A DNA stretch of 64,000 nucleotides from Homalodisca vitripennis. Its lineage: Eukaryota > Arthropoda > Insecta > Hemiptera > Cicadellidae. Under the pieces are notes generated by a model, which was not told the DNA's origin, made no database searches, and saw only the letters and a list, made by a program, of their open reading frames with translations. Of this stretch, positions 1-13,757 are shown in pieces. The stretch spans positions 102,309,501-102,373,500 of the forward strand of contig NC_060213.1 of NCBI RefSeq assembly GCF_021130785.1, in the 5' to 3' direction. Position 1 is the first letter of the stretch; each line of letters opens with the position of its first letter. Position numbers and translations under genes: made by a program.

Positions 1-1071
1 TCTTAATTATTTATTTATTTATTTCCTTCCAACGGTCAAAAACCAATTTACATTTATTAACTTATAATATATGATTAAAACATACAATCATCTTAATATT
101 ATAGTTCGCGCTATTGAGAATTTTAGGAAGGAATCTTCATAAATTCGTGTTGAAAAAAGTGGAAAAAGCTAATTAAATTTTTTTTGGAGTGAAATAAGTC
201 AGGGAATTTTTATTTTTTTAGTTTGTGTAAATGTGTTTAATATTAGATGTTGTCGTTGTTATTATGTTTATCAGTAAAACCTAAATAAACATTTTTGCTA
301 ATGCACATCAAAATCCCATGGAGTGACATGTGCTATTATTGAATCCAACATTGATTATACAGTATGTAAATTTATCATACAGAATTTAGATTCCATATTA
401 AGCAGTATTGATACAGATTATTATCAGGATGAAACCATGAAACAAGGGGCTTATGATCCATAATTAGTTTAAAAGAAGATCCCTATAAATTATAATGGAA
501 TTATTTTACTCCTACATTTATACATAGCGCTTCTTTTCAGATTGAGTTTTTTTAGATTTCCGTCCTTGTAACCACTCATATATCCTTAGACATTTTTTAT
601 AGTTTATGCACAGGTGACACTTAAGATGTTGTTCAAAGCAGGAATTTTGTATTATTTTTATTATTTGAAATTAAAATTGACTTGATGACAAAGTTGACTG
701 TAAGTTTTACGCCTGCGTTGTTAAAAAGCTCATAAAACCTGCTTTTCTTCTAATTAGAAACACAAACTGATGTTAGGATCATGGATAAAAACTTTATTTT
801 CTATTAGCACTATCTAGGACTGCTTGTGTTGTTTACCTTTTTTCTTGACAACATGTTAAGAGTGAAACAAGCCATTATGTGTAGAAACAATAAGGATGAA
901 GGATAATGGATGTATACTTTCTATGTAAAGAGCAAAAGGCAAGACAATTAATTTATCATTGTACAAGAATAACGCTGAAAATGAGATCACCCTCTCCTTA
1001 AAATATACAGGCCTTAAAATTTCAATATTCTAGGCCTGATATATAGGCTAACATAAATAAATTACATTAGT
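1..1071. other. Left flank, gene-free, ancient diverged paralogue
   Basis: No gene is seen. From about 240 onward the sequence can be aligned by eye, with many gaps, to 5395-6200 of copy A. Shared landmarks in the same order are cccatggagt (near 317 and 5456), aaacaagg-gctt (near 438 and 5562), a gatgttag block (near 770 and 5912) and a ctctcc-taaaatata block (near 990 and 6118). This suggests an old duplicate of part of the unit, far more diverged than A is from B. Confidence 0.5.
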
Positions 1072-1494
1072 ATGTGATATTTAAATTCAAATTAGTATAT
1101 AATGGCATTGAACCATTATTATTTAATATTTATAAGTTTATTTATTCATACATTTATTATGGAGAAGTTGCCATAATACAATAACAATTGTTGCTTTTAA
1201 AACATATGGATGAAGAGTTATATTTAAAATAATTTATTGCGTAAATGAAGAATTGCATTTAAAAACCGCTTATCACAGATTGACATGTGACGGCAATAAA
1301 TCCAGCTTTGGCAGCATCCATCTCAATAAAAGTGGGGTTTATAACTAAAGTTTTGTAATTGAATGATTTATACACCACTTATGAACTGAATGATATTTAA
1401 AAATCATGTCACTACTAATAATTTATACTTTCGTACAGGATTTTATTTAAAGTTTCAATGAGTTCTATTTATGAATCATAAAAATTAAGTTTGA

Positions 1495-2075
1495 TTGAGG
1501 ATGTTTATTATTCTATTGGATTTTGGATGTGCAAGAATTTTTGGGAGTGGACATTTTTCCCAAAATTATATTTGTATTTCCCACAATTCGATCAGTTTGT
1601 GGATGAAGAGATGTCGCCCTTGTTTTGTTGATACCCAGTACGTAACAAATCCGCGAAACACTACAGACCCGAGTGTCTTCCTTGGTTAGAATGCAATTCT
1701 ATTGGAAACCCCAAAGCGACCGATGAACACCTTCCCTAACACATCGCTACAGAGCGTGTCTCTTTATATGGCGACGTATAAGATTTGAGATTTTTTGATA
1801 AAGTAGTCCATCATCTTCAAAATGTATGTATGTTTCCATTTTCGGTTTCAGGAAAATGCGCATTAATATAGATATAAATCGATAGTAATACGCTCCTAAG
1901 GTGCTCTAACTTTGTACTTTTTTCTTCACACGGGACCATTTACTGATACGCAAATACTACAATTTCTACCCAAACTCTTGACATACATAATTATTTTTGG
2001 CCAATAAAACCTTTCTCGTGTCTCATTTACTGCCTCCTGAAACGCCGTAGTGGAGCTGCCTTATGTCCGGAACTC
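1495..2075 (-). pseudogene. Decayed Gypsy-type LTR-retrotransposon integrase (copy A)
   Basis: Read on the minus strand, short segments in shifting frames match a retroelement integrase in the expected order. Near 2022-1990 is ETRERFYWPK, typical of the zinc-binding N-terminal domain, followed by a CSIC pair near 1955. Near 1705-1665 is PIELHSNQGRH, resembling the core HSDQG motif with its catalytic Asp replaced by Asn. Near 1635-1580 is LGINKTRATSLHPQTDRIV, resembling the LHPQSDG block. Frameshifts and stops separate these pieces, and no complete frame or clear LTR is visible. The copy is old because the same damage is shared with copy B. A Gypsy-like origin is inferred from the motif spelling; no reverse transcriptase was recognised nearby. 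Confidence 0.65.
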
Positions 2076-5000
2076 ATTGCCGGGCAATCTTTTTAAAATT
2101 CCCACTGCAATTTCTAATGCATTCTTTAAGATACCCTTGCCTTCTACAATGGAGAACCCAACGGCGGTCACAAAATCTTCATGTTCGGCGACAACGGTAC
2201 TACTCCATGCCAGTATCGTTTTCCTTTCCTTTATCTCATCCAAGCTCACAGGTATTTCAGATCTTACTGTGACTTTAACATCTCAATATGTCTCTACTAC
2301 TAATTACCTAAAAAGTGGTCCTCCTTTCAGTAATCTTGGCGCAAAGGAATTTTATGTGTTTAATAGCTGGGGCTTCGGGAAACATCATCTGGGTTCTGTT
2401 GACTAGTACCTGGACGATGGACCGATTGAAAGTCTTATTCCCGCAGATGTTCTTATCCAGCGTTCTTAAATTAGAGCTTAAGAAAAGACAATAATAGTAT
2501 TATCTTTATAATTATCTAGAATAGTAGTTGATAAATGACTTTGTCTATGTGACGGCTAAGATAAATGTTGTAAAGCTTCCCGCGCTTGAGATGCGATGTC
2601 TCGTATTAATGGAGAAGTTTGATCGGCTAGACGTTATATTTTAATAATAACTTTAATGTTCTGCCTTAAATGAGGTATATTACAGGGGATTAGCCACCAT
2701 TATTTCTAGTTCGTTAAGTTGTTGATTTCCTAAATGCATTGAATAATTAGCTCACGTTTATTAAAACCAATAAAAGCGACATGACTATTGACATGACTCA
2801 ATAAGAACTTTTCGGCATTTACATTATTGAAACAATAAAAAACATACAATGTTCAATATGGCGCCTAAGACCTCTTTCTATTAAAATTTTTAAGTTTGAA
2901 GTGAAACACAAAAGAAGAAAGCACAGATATTTGCAAGGAAAATATCAAAGACAGTAAGGTGTTCTTAAGGAACGTTTGTATAAAGAATACAGGTAAAAGT
3001 TTACAAAGGCTTGAAACTTACTTCTCAGATAGCCCTTTGATCAAGGTTTTATCAGAAACTCCTTTAAACTGTTTGAAAACTGAAACCAAATTCAATTTGT
3101 TATTTTAATCTTATATAAGAGGAAATGGGATTTCTGGAAATTTGTAATTTGCTACAAAATAATGTAGGTATATCGCTTAAATGGCATTTTAAAAGGTTAA
3201 AAGCATCTCTGAGAAAGGTAATTTTTAGGTCTTGCCATAAGCTCGTGTAGTGCAGGGTGAAATTCGAATTAATTTTAAAGTAAAATTAACATTATTTCAG
3301 TGAGTACTTAAAAGCGTTTAAAGGAATATCGTGTTTTTTTTTCATCTAATTTTATTTGTGTAGATTGTAGTTAGGGTATTTGTCAACCTACAGTAGAGAT
3401 TAGATTATACATTTCAAAATTAATTGCATTGTTACTTGCATCGCTGAACAATGTTTTTGTTTTATTTTTTCTCTTGATTGCCTACACCCACCGATAATCA
3501 TGATATACTTTTTATTTCTTGAGGACTATGATCTGTAATATTTTTATGCGGTTTTTTGCGCAGTCATTGTAATTAATTTCTGATACGATGTTTGTACTAT
3601 TTCAATAATTATATTTTCCTATTGAACTTATATAGTATTAACGGTACTCATTATCTCACGTACAGGAACGATGCAACTATGTGAGGAACTATTTCTGTAC
3701 ATTTCACATTACCTACCAATATGGAATTGTCTTATTAATTTATGATTATTTAAGATGAGTAAATTAATTATGTAATACGATGGTATATTGTCCTTCTGCG
3801 ATCCACCTGTTCGTTAAAATGATGGCATATTTTCTATTGAATTTTATTTGTTTTTGCACATCCATTTAAACTAACAGCTAATATTCCCATCAAATGATCC
3901 TTTTTTTTCTTTAAATGTCTATAGTAATATCAATAATGTCTATAACTTCAGTTACCCGTTTAAGAGTTTTTTTTAACTTTTAAGTGTGTGACGTGTTTGA
4001 AGACGCTAGTGAAAACCAAATGAGGGTAGGACAAAAACACGCAATTAACATGTGATTGTTTAATTCTTTATGGTAAATTTTCATACCCAATACTTTATTA
4101 TGTTATTGACAGACCATGTTTGATAGTTAAAGTGTCACCAAATATAGATTGATTGTAAATCATAGAAGAGTACATTATATTTTTAAAATAGTAACTTTAA
4201 ATTTTAAAGCAATATTTTAAACCAAACCATGGCCCCATGTTTATGCATGATGTACAGTAGAGTGAATATCAAGAAATTATTACGATATTAAATCAATTGT
4301 TAGCGTACTATTTGTGACCCACCGTCAATGGAAATGGTGTTATGCAGTGTAAAAATTGGATGATGAAGCTTCATGCGAAATTATTTATTGTTGTTATTGT
4401 GGTGATGTAATTTATATTTATATAGCATGAAAACAAAACAAATTTAGAATTGTTCTGTAAACTATCAAGGAGCTCAATATAATTTTGATGATTTGTTAAG
4501 GAGTCTTTGATAACAGCTATCGGGAAATTCTAATAGTTTATAGCTTAATATAACTATGGTGAACACTAGATCCTCTAAAATGTCCGATTGCAGTCTAACT
4601 CCTAATATTGGATGTACCATATTTGGATGGATTGAACTGCAGACCCACCTGAAGGCTGTTTCTGTTTGTAAAAAATTTAGTAAACAGAAATATGTAATTT
4701 ATTAAATGGTTACAGATTTTTTGTTTGAATTTTATTATATATACCGTTTTAAAACATCTACATTCCATTGAAACATATAATAACTTCGTCGTTTAATTTG
4801 CCGTAAACTGGCATTTCCCTTCACTGAAGTAAAACTATCCCTATTAATAATTATCTGAAAGCAACATTCATCTCGATATAATAGATTACTATGTAATTTC
4901 ATCTTGGTATATAAAGTAATTATCTAGTGGTCATTAAGAGAATATAACTTTCTTTGTTTAAAAGCATATAGAGTCAGATTAAATCACGAGTTCTTGGTAT

Positions 5001-8000
5001 TTCATACCTAATCGATCATAATAGATTTATTTGATTTTGGTATGCTTATAAGTTATGCTAAGCTATTAACTTCCTATTGCTGAATATTTTACTCGGTTTT
5101 TCATTGTCTCTGGTAGTGATAACAAATAAAACCTAATAAAACCCCTCGTTAACCATAGTTATGAACGCTTCTTACTTTATTTTAGTTCTTATATATATCT
5201 AAAATAAACGAGACAAATTACAGCCTGGTAACGATATAGCGAAATTGCGTACAACCACAGCCCATTCTATTTAGATATTATATGACGATTCTGGAATATT
5301 ATATTAAGCTACTTGATTGAGACTACTTAACACGGTAACATTTCGTATTATGGTAATCAGAATATTTAAAAATGTATTAATAGTACGATTTTATCGTTGC
5401 TATCATGGTTACTCATTACACGTTTGTGAAAATGTTTGCTAACGCCCAACTAATTCCCATGGAGTAGCAAAATATTGTGAACCTTTATGAATTAAGCTTC
5501 ATCGAACATTTGGAACCTAATGTTTATAATAATTTATTAGCACTATAGAACAATAAAACAAGGAGCTTGTGTTCTGTAATTAGTAAAATTACGTATTACC
5601 TGTAGATCTTTCGTTTAAATACTAATTGAAACTTTTTAGTCGCACCATTAATTATCCATAGCACTTCATTTTCGAACGAACTGCAATGGATAGATTTCCA
5701 TTTCTGTGACAAATCATATAACATGAGTGCATTTCTATAGTAATCCACAATTTTCCATTTGAAAGGTAAAATATTACTTTAGATGGGTGCGTGTTTTCTC
5801 TTTAATTATTTTTAATTCAAAATGACTAGATGGAGAAGTTCTGTGTAATATTTACGGCTGTACAGTAAAATAGTACATACAAATCTTCCTTACTCTTAAC
5901 GAATAACACAAAATGATGTTAGAAATGTGGAATAAAACGTGGAATAGCACTGACTAGTACTGAGATTAATGTTTAACTATCTTCTCAACAGAATGTGGTG
6001 AGTTTGTCAAGCAATTGGGTCTACGTTTATAGTCAAGTATTTAAAATTTTCTATACACAAAGATGTAACAAACGAGATTTTACGATTTTAAAGCATTACG
6101 CTTAAGGTTGAATTGGTCTCTCCCTGAAATATATTATAATACTTGTGGTTACCACGGTTTCGTAGGGAATTTCATAGGGTATACATAAGTACTTACAATC
6201 GGAGGGTAATTATATTTCCAATGCCAATGTTTAGTTTGGATTTTGCCGTGGTCTAGAAACGTGACAAAATGTGTATATTTATTACATAATAATTTACTCT
6301 GGTCTTAAAATTTGTGTGTGCTATAGTAGATTTTTCCGCCAGTGATGAGAATATCCATGTACTATTTGAACACAACCGATCAAATAGTATTTACTTTATG
6401 AGTAAAACAGGAACACAAATACAGAGATCACGTTAAATTTCTATATAGTAGTAGGCTATACATTTTAATCGCCTTTATATAAGTATCAGATAAACTACCA
6501 CTGTATGTTTTGTTCAAACGGAAATCGGTAGAGGCACGAAAGTGCTACTAAACCTATAAAAGTTTATTTTTAATAAGTAACGTATGAAGAGCAATAAAAA
6601 AGTGAATACTTCGGTAAAGTAGATAACATTACCATAACTATGCAAGTTTTTAAATTCAATAATTGTTCTTATAAAGCACATAATATTAGAAATATTTGTA
6701 GTGAAATTGGTGTAAACAATAGATACTTATATTATTAAAATATATGATTGAACGTTTAAATTTTTATAATTAGACATGTATTAAGAAGTGGTGATAAACG
6801 TTATCTCGAGAACGGCTATACCAATGTAGCTAATTCTTTTTCCAAAATATTGATTGAAATCTGAGTAAGTTTTAAATCAAAGAAAAACTGAAAAGTAACC
6901 ATGGACATTTTTTTATAAACTAAATTTAATATTTACTTTTTATAATACAAATTTATCAGAATAAACAAATTAATGTTGAAACTTTCAGTTGAACTTCGTC
7001 AAAGAGGAAGAGACTTTTGTTTCAATTTACATTTTAGAAAAGCGTTTTACCATTATGATGTAGATAGCAAAGACGAAGTTAATATTTTACGCCAGATTGA
7101 GCCAGGGACGAATTTAAAACATATAATCCATATAATTACTATTTAAACACTGTTGCAAAACCAGCTTTAATAAACAAAATTCTTAATGTAAACTTCAATT
7201 TGTAACCAATTTAGTTAAAAATTGCAATTTCACTGATGACTTATTTAACAAAGTTATATAATTTATGGTTATTAAAATTATCACGATATTGCATGTTGTC
7301 ATCCCTTGAATTGTTTTTGTAATATGCCAATTATACTTTTTATCCTCTAAACCTTCATGTTGGATACAGCTATGTGTCAATTCGTTAAACCAATTTTACT
7401 CTCTGTGACTGCGGAAAGTCTTCTAACGTAATAAATTAAATATGATAACTAGTTCTGAAAATATTTACCAAAGGATAATTCATTCCTTGTGAATCGTTAA
7501 TTAAATAAATACTTTAAAATATTATGATATCCTGTCTGACCCCATTTCAATTTCAGTTGAAAAATATATAAAGTACACTAGTTCAATTTTCGGTCACTTA
7601 TCATGGTACAGTTCTTTGTTTACACAAAATGCTAGCCAAAATAAAAGCAAAGAGCTACTATATGTAGCTGGTATATTAATGGGATACTTGGCATATTAAT
7701 ATAGAATTGGGTGCTTAAAGTAGGAGGATGCAAGTTTTAAAAATTTTTCTCGCAAAAATTTAGTTGTTTTGCTACAGATTTTGAGTTGTTTCATAAAATG
7801 TTTTTCATACATCCTGTCATATCTCTATTTGTTGAAAACTTGGTGCATTGTACAAATATAATTTTAATGAAATTATTTCAGCATCGTCTATACTTACTCT
7901 GTAATGGAATAAATGTGATAAAGCGAAATAAAACACAGAGGCAAACTGTAGTCTGTAAAGTACAGTCTAGTGCACAAGATTTTATGATATTTGTGTTGCT

Positions 8001-8288
8001 GCAAAATGCAGTTACCATAAATAAAATAAAAGCATGGAAAACATTTAAATATCTTTAAACAAACTTTTCTGCTGCTTATTTTAAGAATTATATATTACTG
8101 TTGCAGGAATACATGTTTACTGAAGTATACATTATGTTACAGACTTAATGTTTACAAAGTCTCTCCTTGAATATTCTGGTCGTCACAGCGGTTTTCCTTT
8201 TAGATATAAATTTCTGGATGTTTATTACATGACCATAACTTAGTTGTGACCAGTATAATATTTAGTACATCATTAATTATTATATTAG

Positions 8289-8350
<62 letters not shown>

Positions 8351-8600
8351 AATATTACTATTAATTGGATTGGTATTTAACTGGTGGATACTAGTTATAA
8401 AATATATTTAGAGATAGTCATTTATGTATTAAATAGAATTCATCTGTATATTATATTTTCTTGAAAAATCCATATGCAGATAGTTTAACAGTCATTAAGT
8501 GTTACAATTAATAATAATTACATTTACCCTATTTATATCTTAGCTAATGGTAATTATTTAAAACTTCCAATTGGTCTAGAAATATACTTTTACTAATATT
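2076..8600. other. Gene-free AT-rich DNA of copy A
   Basis: No supportable gene is seen. Short ORFs at 2050-2406 (plus) and 7195-7380 (minus) have no recognisable domain. The stretch 2076-2480 is less AT-rich and may still belong to the retroelement remnant. Segments 2870-3060, 4190-4740 and 5395-6200 have diverged relatives elsewhere in the window. Confidence 0.6.
8290..8347. repeat. (AT)n microsatellite
   Basis: A pure AT dinucleotide run of about 57 bases. The copy-B equivalent (32095-32131) is shorter, about 36 bases. Confidence 0.95.
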
Positions 8601-8644
8601 GTGAAGGAAACAGGATTTTTCTCGACATTGACCACCATTCAGAG

Positions 8645-8710
<66 letters not shown>

Positions 8711-8760
8711 AGTTTACACTACGTTTCAAGATCTGCATTATGATCTCTTCTTTAAGTAAA
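8601..8760 (-). mobile_element. Old Penelope-like element terminus (copy A)
   Basis: The sequence from gtgaaggaaacagg through the block around acgtttcaagatctgcat and gatctcttctt matches the left terminus of the intact Penelope-like element at 25956-26060, with many substitutions. This is an older, truncated copy in antisense orientation. The hammerhead-like core is degraded: the CTGAAGA box has become TTAAAGA. It is interrupted by an expanded poly(A) run. Related sequence may continue to about 9105, where a less AT-rich patch ends. The same fragment is present in copy B. Confidence 0.7.
8647..8709. repeat. 63-base poly(A) run
   Basis: An uninterrupted A run inside the old Penelope terminus. 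At the copy-B equivalent (near 32432) there are about ten A bases after gaaac, so the run expanded in A, or it is an assembly artefact. Confidence 0.9.
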
Positions 8761-11700
8761 CATTTACTATCTACATACACAAACAATTTCAAACTTTTAA
8801 GTTTTTTAACTTTCGCTATATCTGAACTTATAAACAATAAACCAGTATTTTACACCATTAATTTAAATTCATTTTATTTTATTTTGTATCGATCTTTCTT
8901 TACTGAAGAATATTTTCCGTTACACACGTATTCATCCCAATTTTTTCATTTCAATATTCACTATAAAAAACCTTACCTAGTATCAGTCCCACCCCATTAG
9001 TCAACTAGTGAACTTTATTACCGCATTAGTGCAATGTCAAAGTCAACTCTCAAAGTGCTTGTACTCACGGCTCGATTGCGGACTGGCTGGGGGTTGTACC
9101 TCATAGTTAGGTTATATATCTAAGATATCTATTAAAATTGTTGTACGTTACTTAAAACATAATCATATTATTCTAGAATTGGAATGTACGTCTCCGCTTC
9201 AGCTGTGAAATCCCTAATTAAGAAAATAGTAACTTCAAATTAGGGCAACGTATTTTCTCACAAATGTAACTTGTGCAGTATAAGGCTTGGCTTCATTTAC
9301 TCTGAACCGCTCTTCAATCAGTCAGGTATGATTTATATGTAGTTAGAGTTTTAAACATGGAGAAAATGGAAATTCCACTATAAAAATTGTAATTTTGTAC
9401 TTTTTATAACATACCGAATGATTCCGATAAAATTGCCCATTTGTTTCCGGGTTGATACAGGATGTGAATACGAACATTGTGTGTCTAATACAAATGGAGT
9501 CATAAATGTTTTATTTATATGAAAATTGAAAATTTATGAATCCCCTCCTTGTTGCATATACTTACTGTTCCCTTTGAGAATCGGCCGGATAAAAATCAAG
9601 TTATTCTAATTAGATGTATTTTTCTTCTTAATTACAAATAAAAGAACCATTTTGTAGAAAAATTAATTTTTCAAAATTTAAATAAGTCGATGTTACGAAG
9701 AACTCAGATTTGCATTGACACTAACGGGAGGAACTTTGATTATTTGCTGTAATAAAAATGTTTATTACAATGTAAATAAAGTCTTACCTACCAGGAGGCG
9801 TTACTAAAGTTCCCAGTTCTTTTGGAAACAAAATGTTTGCGACTCTATGTCTATTGGACAAAAATGTGTGTATTCATATCATCTATTAACCCTGAACGAA
9901 TGGGCTTTTATCATAATCACTCTGTTATAGGAATAGCAAATGATTGAACTCGTACAATACCCTCAAATAATTTATCTTCTATAACACAAGTAACCAAAGA
10001 CTATGCCAAATATGTTGCACTAGGAATGTAACAGATTGGTGGTTAAAAGCAATGAAGGATACCGCAAAAGTTTGAATCAAAGAGAGTGAATCCCAGGCCA
10101 TCCAAGGCTCTTATACCTTTCGACTTGGTTAGCGATGAGTTAATTACTATTTTGGATGCCGTCTTGTCCACTGAACCCCATTCACCTCTAATGTCTCTTC
10201 CAAATTTACCTTTATTAATCCTCTTGATGTACCCGTGGTGGTTCCTATTGGGATTGAGTAGTTTAAACTGCAAAACAGCCTATCAATGAATATACGCTTG
10301 GTCGTTGTTAGAACAAAATTCCACCTACTTGAAATAAAAAAACAGACCATTGTTGCTCAGTAGTATCTTATTCAAACAATTTTCGGGCGGAATGTTTTGT
10401 AAGGCTATCATTTTGTCAATGTTTTTTATAGTTACCGCAAGTCTTTCGTATGTTGGTGTATTCTAGTCGAACATTCTCAAGGTTTTCAGCAGCCAAGCTA
10501 TTCATAGAACGTTAATTTCAATATATGAGTCATATGAAATGAATATAAATGCACTTTAATCTCGCTGAAAAGCCAACAACGCGCAGTACATATTTTAATG
10601 TTTTAAAATGGATGTTTATTATTAAAAGGTATTAAGGATTTATATCAGATATTATATTTAATGAGTAAACACTCTCCTCCCTCCTTTATCTTATTACTAA
10701 TTAGCATGAATATATTATTGGAAATTTATTGTTACAATTAACAATGAATTAAGCTGTTTTCATAACCGACTGATATTTAGGATGAGAATAGCGTATGCAA
10801 CCACAAAGGTTGTATTAAACATACAATAATGTTTGCATCCAGCATCAAAACGAGGCAGCGAGTTTCCACATATAGATTAGATCACTGCTTGCTTTATTTC
10901 TATTTTGTTTTAGACTCGCCGAACTCCGAAACTATCATTTAGATGTTTTGACAATCTAGAGCTAAACAGTCCTATTAATCAGCTGTAAAAGTTGTACTGT
11001 TCATAACAAAACCCTTATATTTTTATACTTTACAAATCCCAATTTCAACTTTTCGGCCTTTTTCAAAGTTGCATTTCAGAGTTAAAGAAGAAAAATACTT
11101 TAGTGATTACACAATTTAAATATCTTCTCTTTTAATTCAACAAGTAATAGTTTGACGAAGATTAATATTAACTTCTGGTCATATAAAGAAAACACAAATT
11201 AAATTTCGTTATATGATAAGTATAGGCCTTAGAGCACATTGAACGTGTTTTTCGTTCTCACCGCCTACAGTAAAAGAAATATGCAAAAAATAACAAAAGC
11301 TTTTATACTGAGAATTATAATTTTACAAACAAAATTACAAAATGAAAATGTACCAGTAAATTTTTAATAATTTCAGATTCACTTAAGCTCTCAGCTAGGA
11401 TCTGAGTCCGTTAAAGACGTAATTAGATTTTCTTTAACAATGAGTTTAAAGTGTAGTATATATCTAATTTCAATTGATTATATTAAAAGGTATTAACTGT
11501 TATATAAATTAAATGTCTCTGGGGCCCTGTTGTCCAAAAAACATAAATCGAAATAGTTTACTAAATGATGGAAATCTATTCCAAATCTATTTGCGATACA
11601 ACACATGTTAGAAGGATATAATATTGTAACCTTAAACCTTTTTAATATACATTTTACCATGCTTACCAGATAATGCTTGGTTTAATAAAACTAAAATTTA

Positions 11701-12786
11701 CCTAAAATAAATTACAGGTATTATTAGAGTTTTTTTAACTATGCTGTTCTGAATGTATTTAAAGATCGCTGTACTACCATCTTGTTTAAGCTCTATAAAA
11801 TCAATTTTATATTTCAAATCCTTTCAATACCTACTCTTTAGTCTTAACACTGTAGGGGATCCTTAATATTCATATAAGCTTATTTTAGTATTTTTATATT
11901 TTTTAGATAATGGATAAAAACACAAAATTGTTTGTACTTCATAGTTAAAACATTAAAAATGAATACACATTAATAAAATCTACACGCAAAGAAAATTTGA
12001 AAGCTTTTTGAATACGTATTAAAACATCCAATAAGAAACTTCTCTTCCAATTGTACAATAAAACTAATATATTAGTGTTTGAAATTTTTAATTGTTCTTA
12101 GGATAAAGCTCTAGGTCGTTTCGATACATCGTTTTCTTAAATGAAGAACCGGAAATGATCAGTACAGAGAGGCGCTGTTATTCAGTAAGGAATCCTTAAG
12201 ATCCCTCAAAGGTCCTTAAAACGTTTACCCTATTTATCACTTTTTTGGTTGCAGCTGTGATTGACAGGCGTTCTCGGTATTGCGATAGTCAGAGCAACTC
12301 GTCTTTCAGTTAGTTTCTGTGATATGCCTATCACGTAGTTTTTTTCTTACTTGGTATTTTTAGGCATCATTTGTCCATTTATGATATTCGATAGAGGCAA
12401 AGACATGATATTATTGGAAAAATAGTAGCAGGTCTATAAATAAATATTTTAATACTGTAATCATACATTTATAAATCAAGTAAATTAATAATAGATCTGA
12501 CTTATATATAAATTTATACATTATGTGTTTATGTCTTTGTTAAATAATACAAATTTATAGTTTATAATAATAAGTACTAGTTTATATGCGTATTAACAAC
12601 CGTAAAATAAACTCACATTTCTGTATATACTGACGGGAATCTTAAAATATTTGTAATATTCTGTAAACACTACAGTAAGAAGGGTATTGTACAAAACAAT
12701 GCATGCTCACTGCTCTTCGTTATTGAAATGTATGTGGATGGTCCAAAAGGGTTTCAGCATGGTTGCACCTTTTGTGGATGGCTCTC
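8761..12786. other. Gene-free DNA of copy A
   Basis: AT-rich with no recognisable gene, apart from a GC-richer patch at 10043-10350. Both copies keep this interval collinear with ordinary scattered differences. Confidence 0.55.
10043..10350 (-). other. GC-richer patch with overlapping short ORFs, unidentified
   Basis: This ~300-bp patch (counterpart 33800-34090) is less AT-rich than its surroundings and carries 67-76-codon ORFs on both strands. The minus frame ends in TKSKGIRALDGLGFTLF. No family was recognised. In copy B the minus frame is altered by small differences near 33995, so a conserved protein is not supported. It may be a transposon or pseudogene fragment older than the duplication. 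Confidence 0.3.
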
Positions 12787-13757
12787 GAGTAATGGACCAG
12801 TTTCATTATAAATTCATTCTCTTTGTATTCTAGTTTATTACGGAACCTATCTGAAATTTAATAAATAATTGTTTAGAAAATTATAAAGCTATTTTAATAC
12901 CAATTTAAATTTTCAAAGGAATGACCAGGCTATTGCTATATTAATACAAATTATTCAACTTTACAGACCACCAGCGTATCGCTTCTATACTTATATAAGT
13001 CTAGGCTAATCACGCAAGGGATTAGACAAATTAAATTTTAAATTTTCTTTGTCCATAAGATATTTTGAGAATAAAATAACATATCGACTTGACATTTCCC
13101 ATTAAGCTTCATTTATATATACGAAACTTTGTGTTTGAGTGGAAATTCATACTATGGGATTCGGTTGAGCATTAACAGTTTATTTTTAACTGGCCTTATG
13201 AATATCCACGATGCCAACGAGGAAATTCCAAATAAAATGGTTAAACAAACTTGGTAGAAATATGACATTTTATTACGAGTAATGGACCAGTTTCATTATA
13301 CATTCATTCTATTTGTATTCTAGTTTATTACTGAAAATATCTGAAATGTAATAAATAATTGTTTAGAAAATTATAAAGCTATTTTATACCAATTTAAATT
13401 TTCAAAGGAATGACCAAGCTATTGCTATATTAATACAAATTATTCAACTTTACAGACCACCAGCGTATCACTTCTATAAGTCTAGGCTAATCACGCAAGG
13501 GATTAGACAAATTAAATTTTAAATTTTCTTTGTCCATAAGATATTTTGAGAATAAAATAACATAACGACTTGACATTTCCCATTAAGCTTCATTTATACA
13601 TACGAAACTTTGTGTTTGAGTGGAAATTCATACTATGGGATTCGGTTGAGCATTAACAGTTTATTTTTAATTGGCCTTATGAATATCCATGATGCCAACG
13701 AGAAAATTCCAAATAAAATGGTTAAACAAACTTGGTAGAAATATGACATTTTATTAC
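12787..13757 (+). repeat. Nested tandem duplication of ~490 bp, copy A only
   Basis: Unit 1 is 12787-13276 and unit 2 is 13277-13757. Both start at gagtaatggaccag and run to a tgacattttattac block, with minor differences. Copy B has a single unit (about 36523-37014). The breakpoint shows only CG/GAG-scale microhomology. Confidence 0.93.

Noticed and set aside
2050..2406. 118-codon plus ORF next to the integrase remnant, partly repeated at 22109-22410
   Set aside because: The copy-B version is frameshifted and no family was recognised. It most likely lies opposite a decayed retroelement region.
7195..7380. 61-codon minus ORF, open in both copies (31002-31187)
   Set aside because: Openness is expected for near-identical copies, there are several amino-acid changes over few codons, and no family was recognised.
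7786..8058. 90-codon plus ORF in copy A
   Set aside because: Broken by a one-base insertion in copy B near 31735, no domain, and composition like the surrounding AT-rich DNA.
8544..8837. ORF with a long phenylalanine run
   Set aside because: It is the translation of the 63-base A run.
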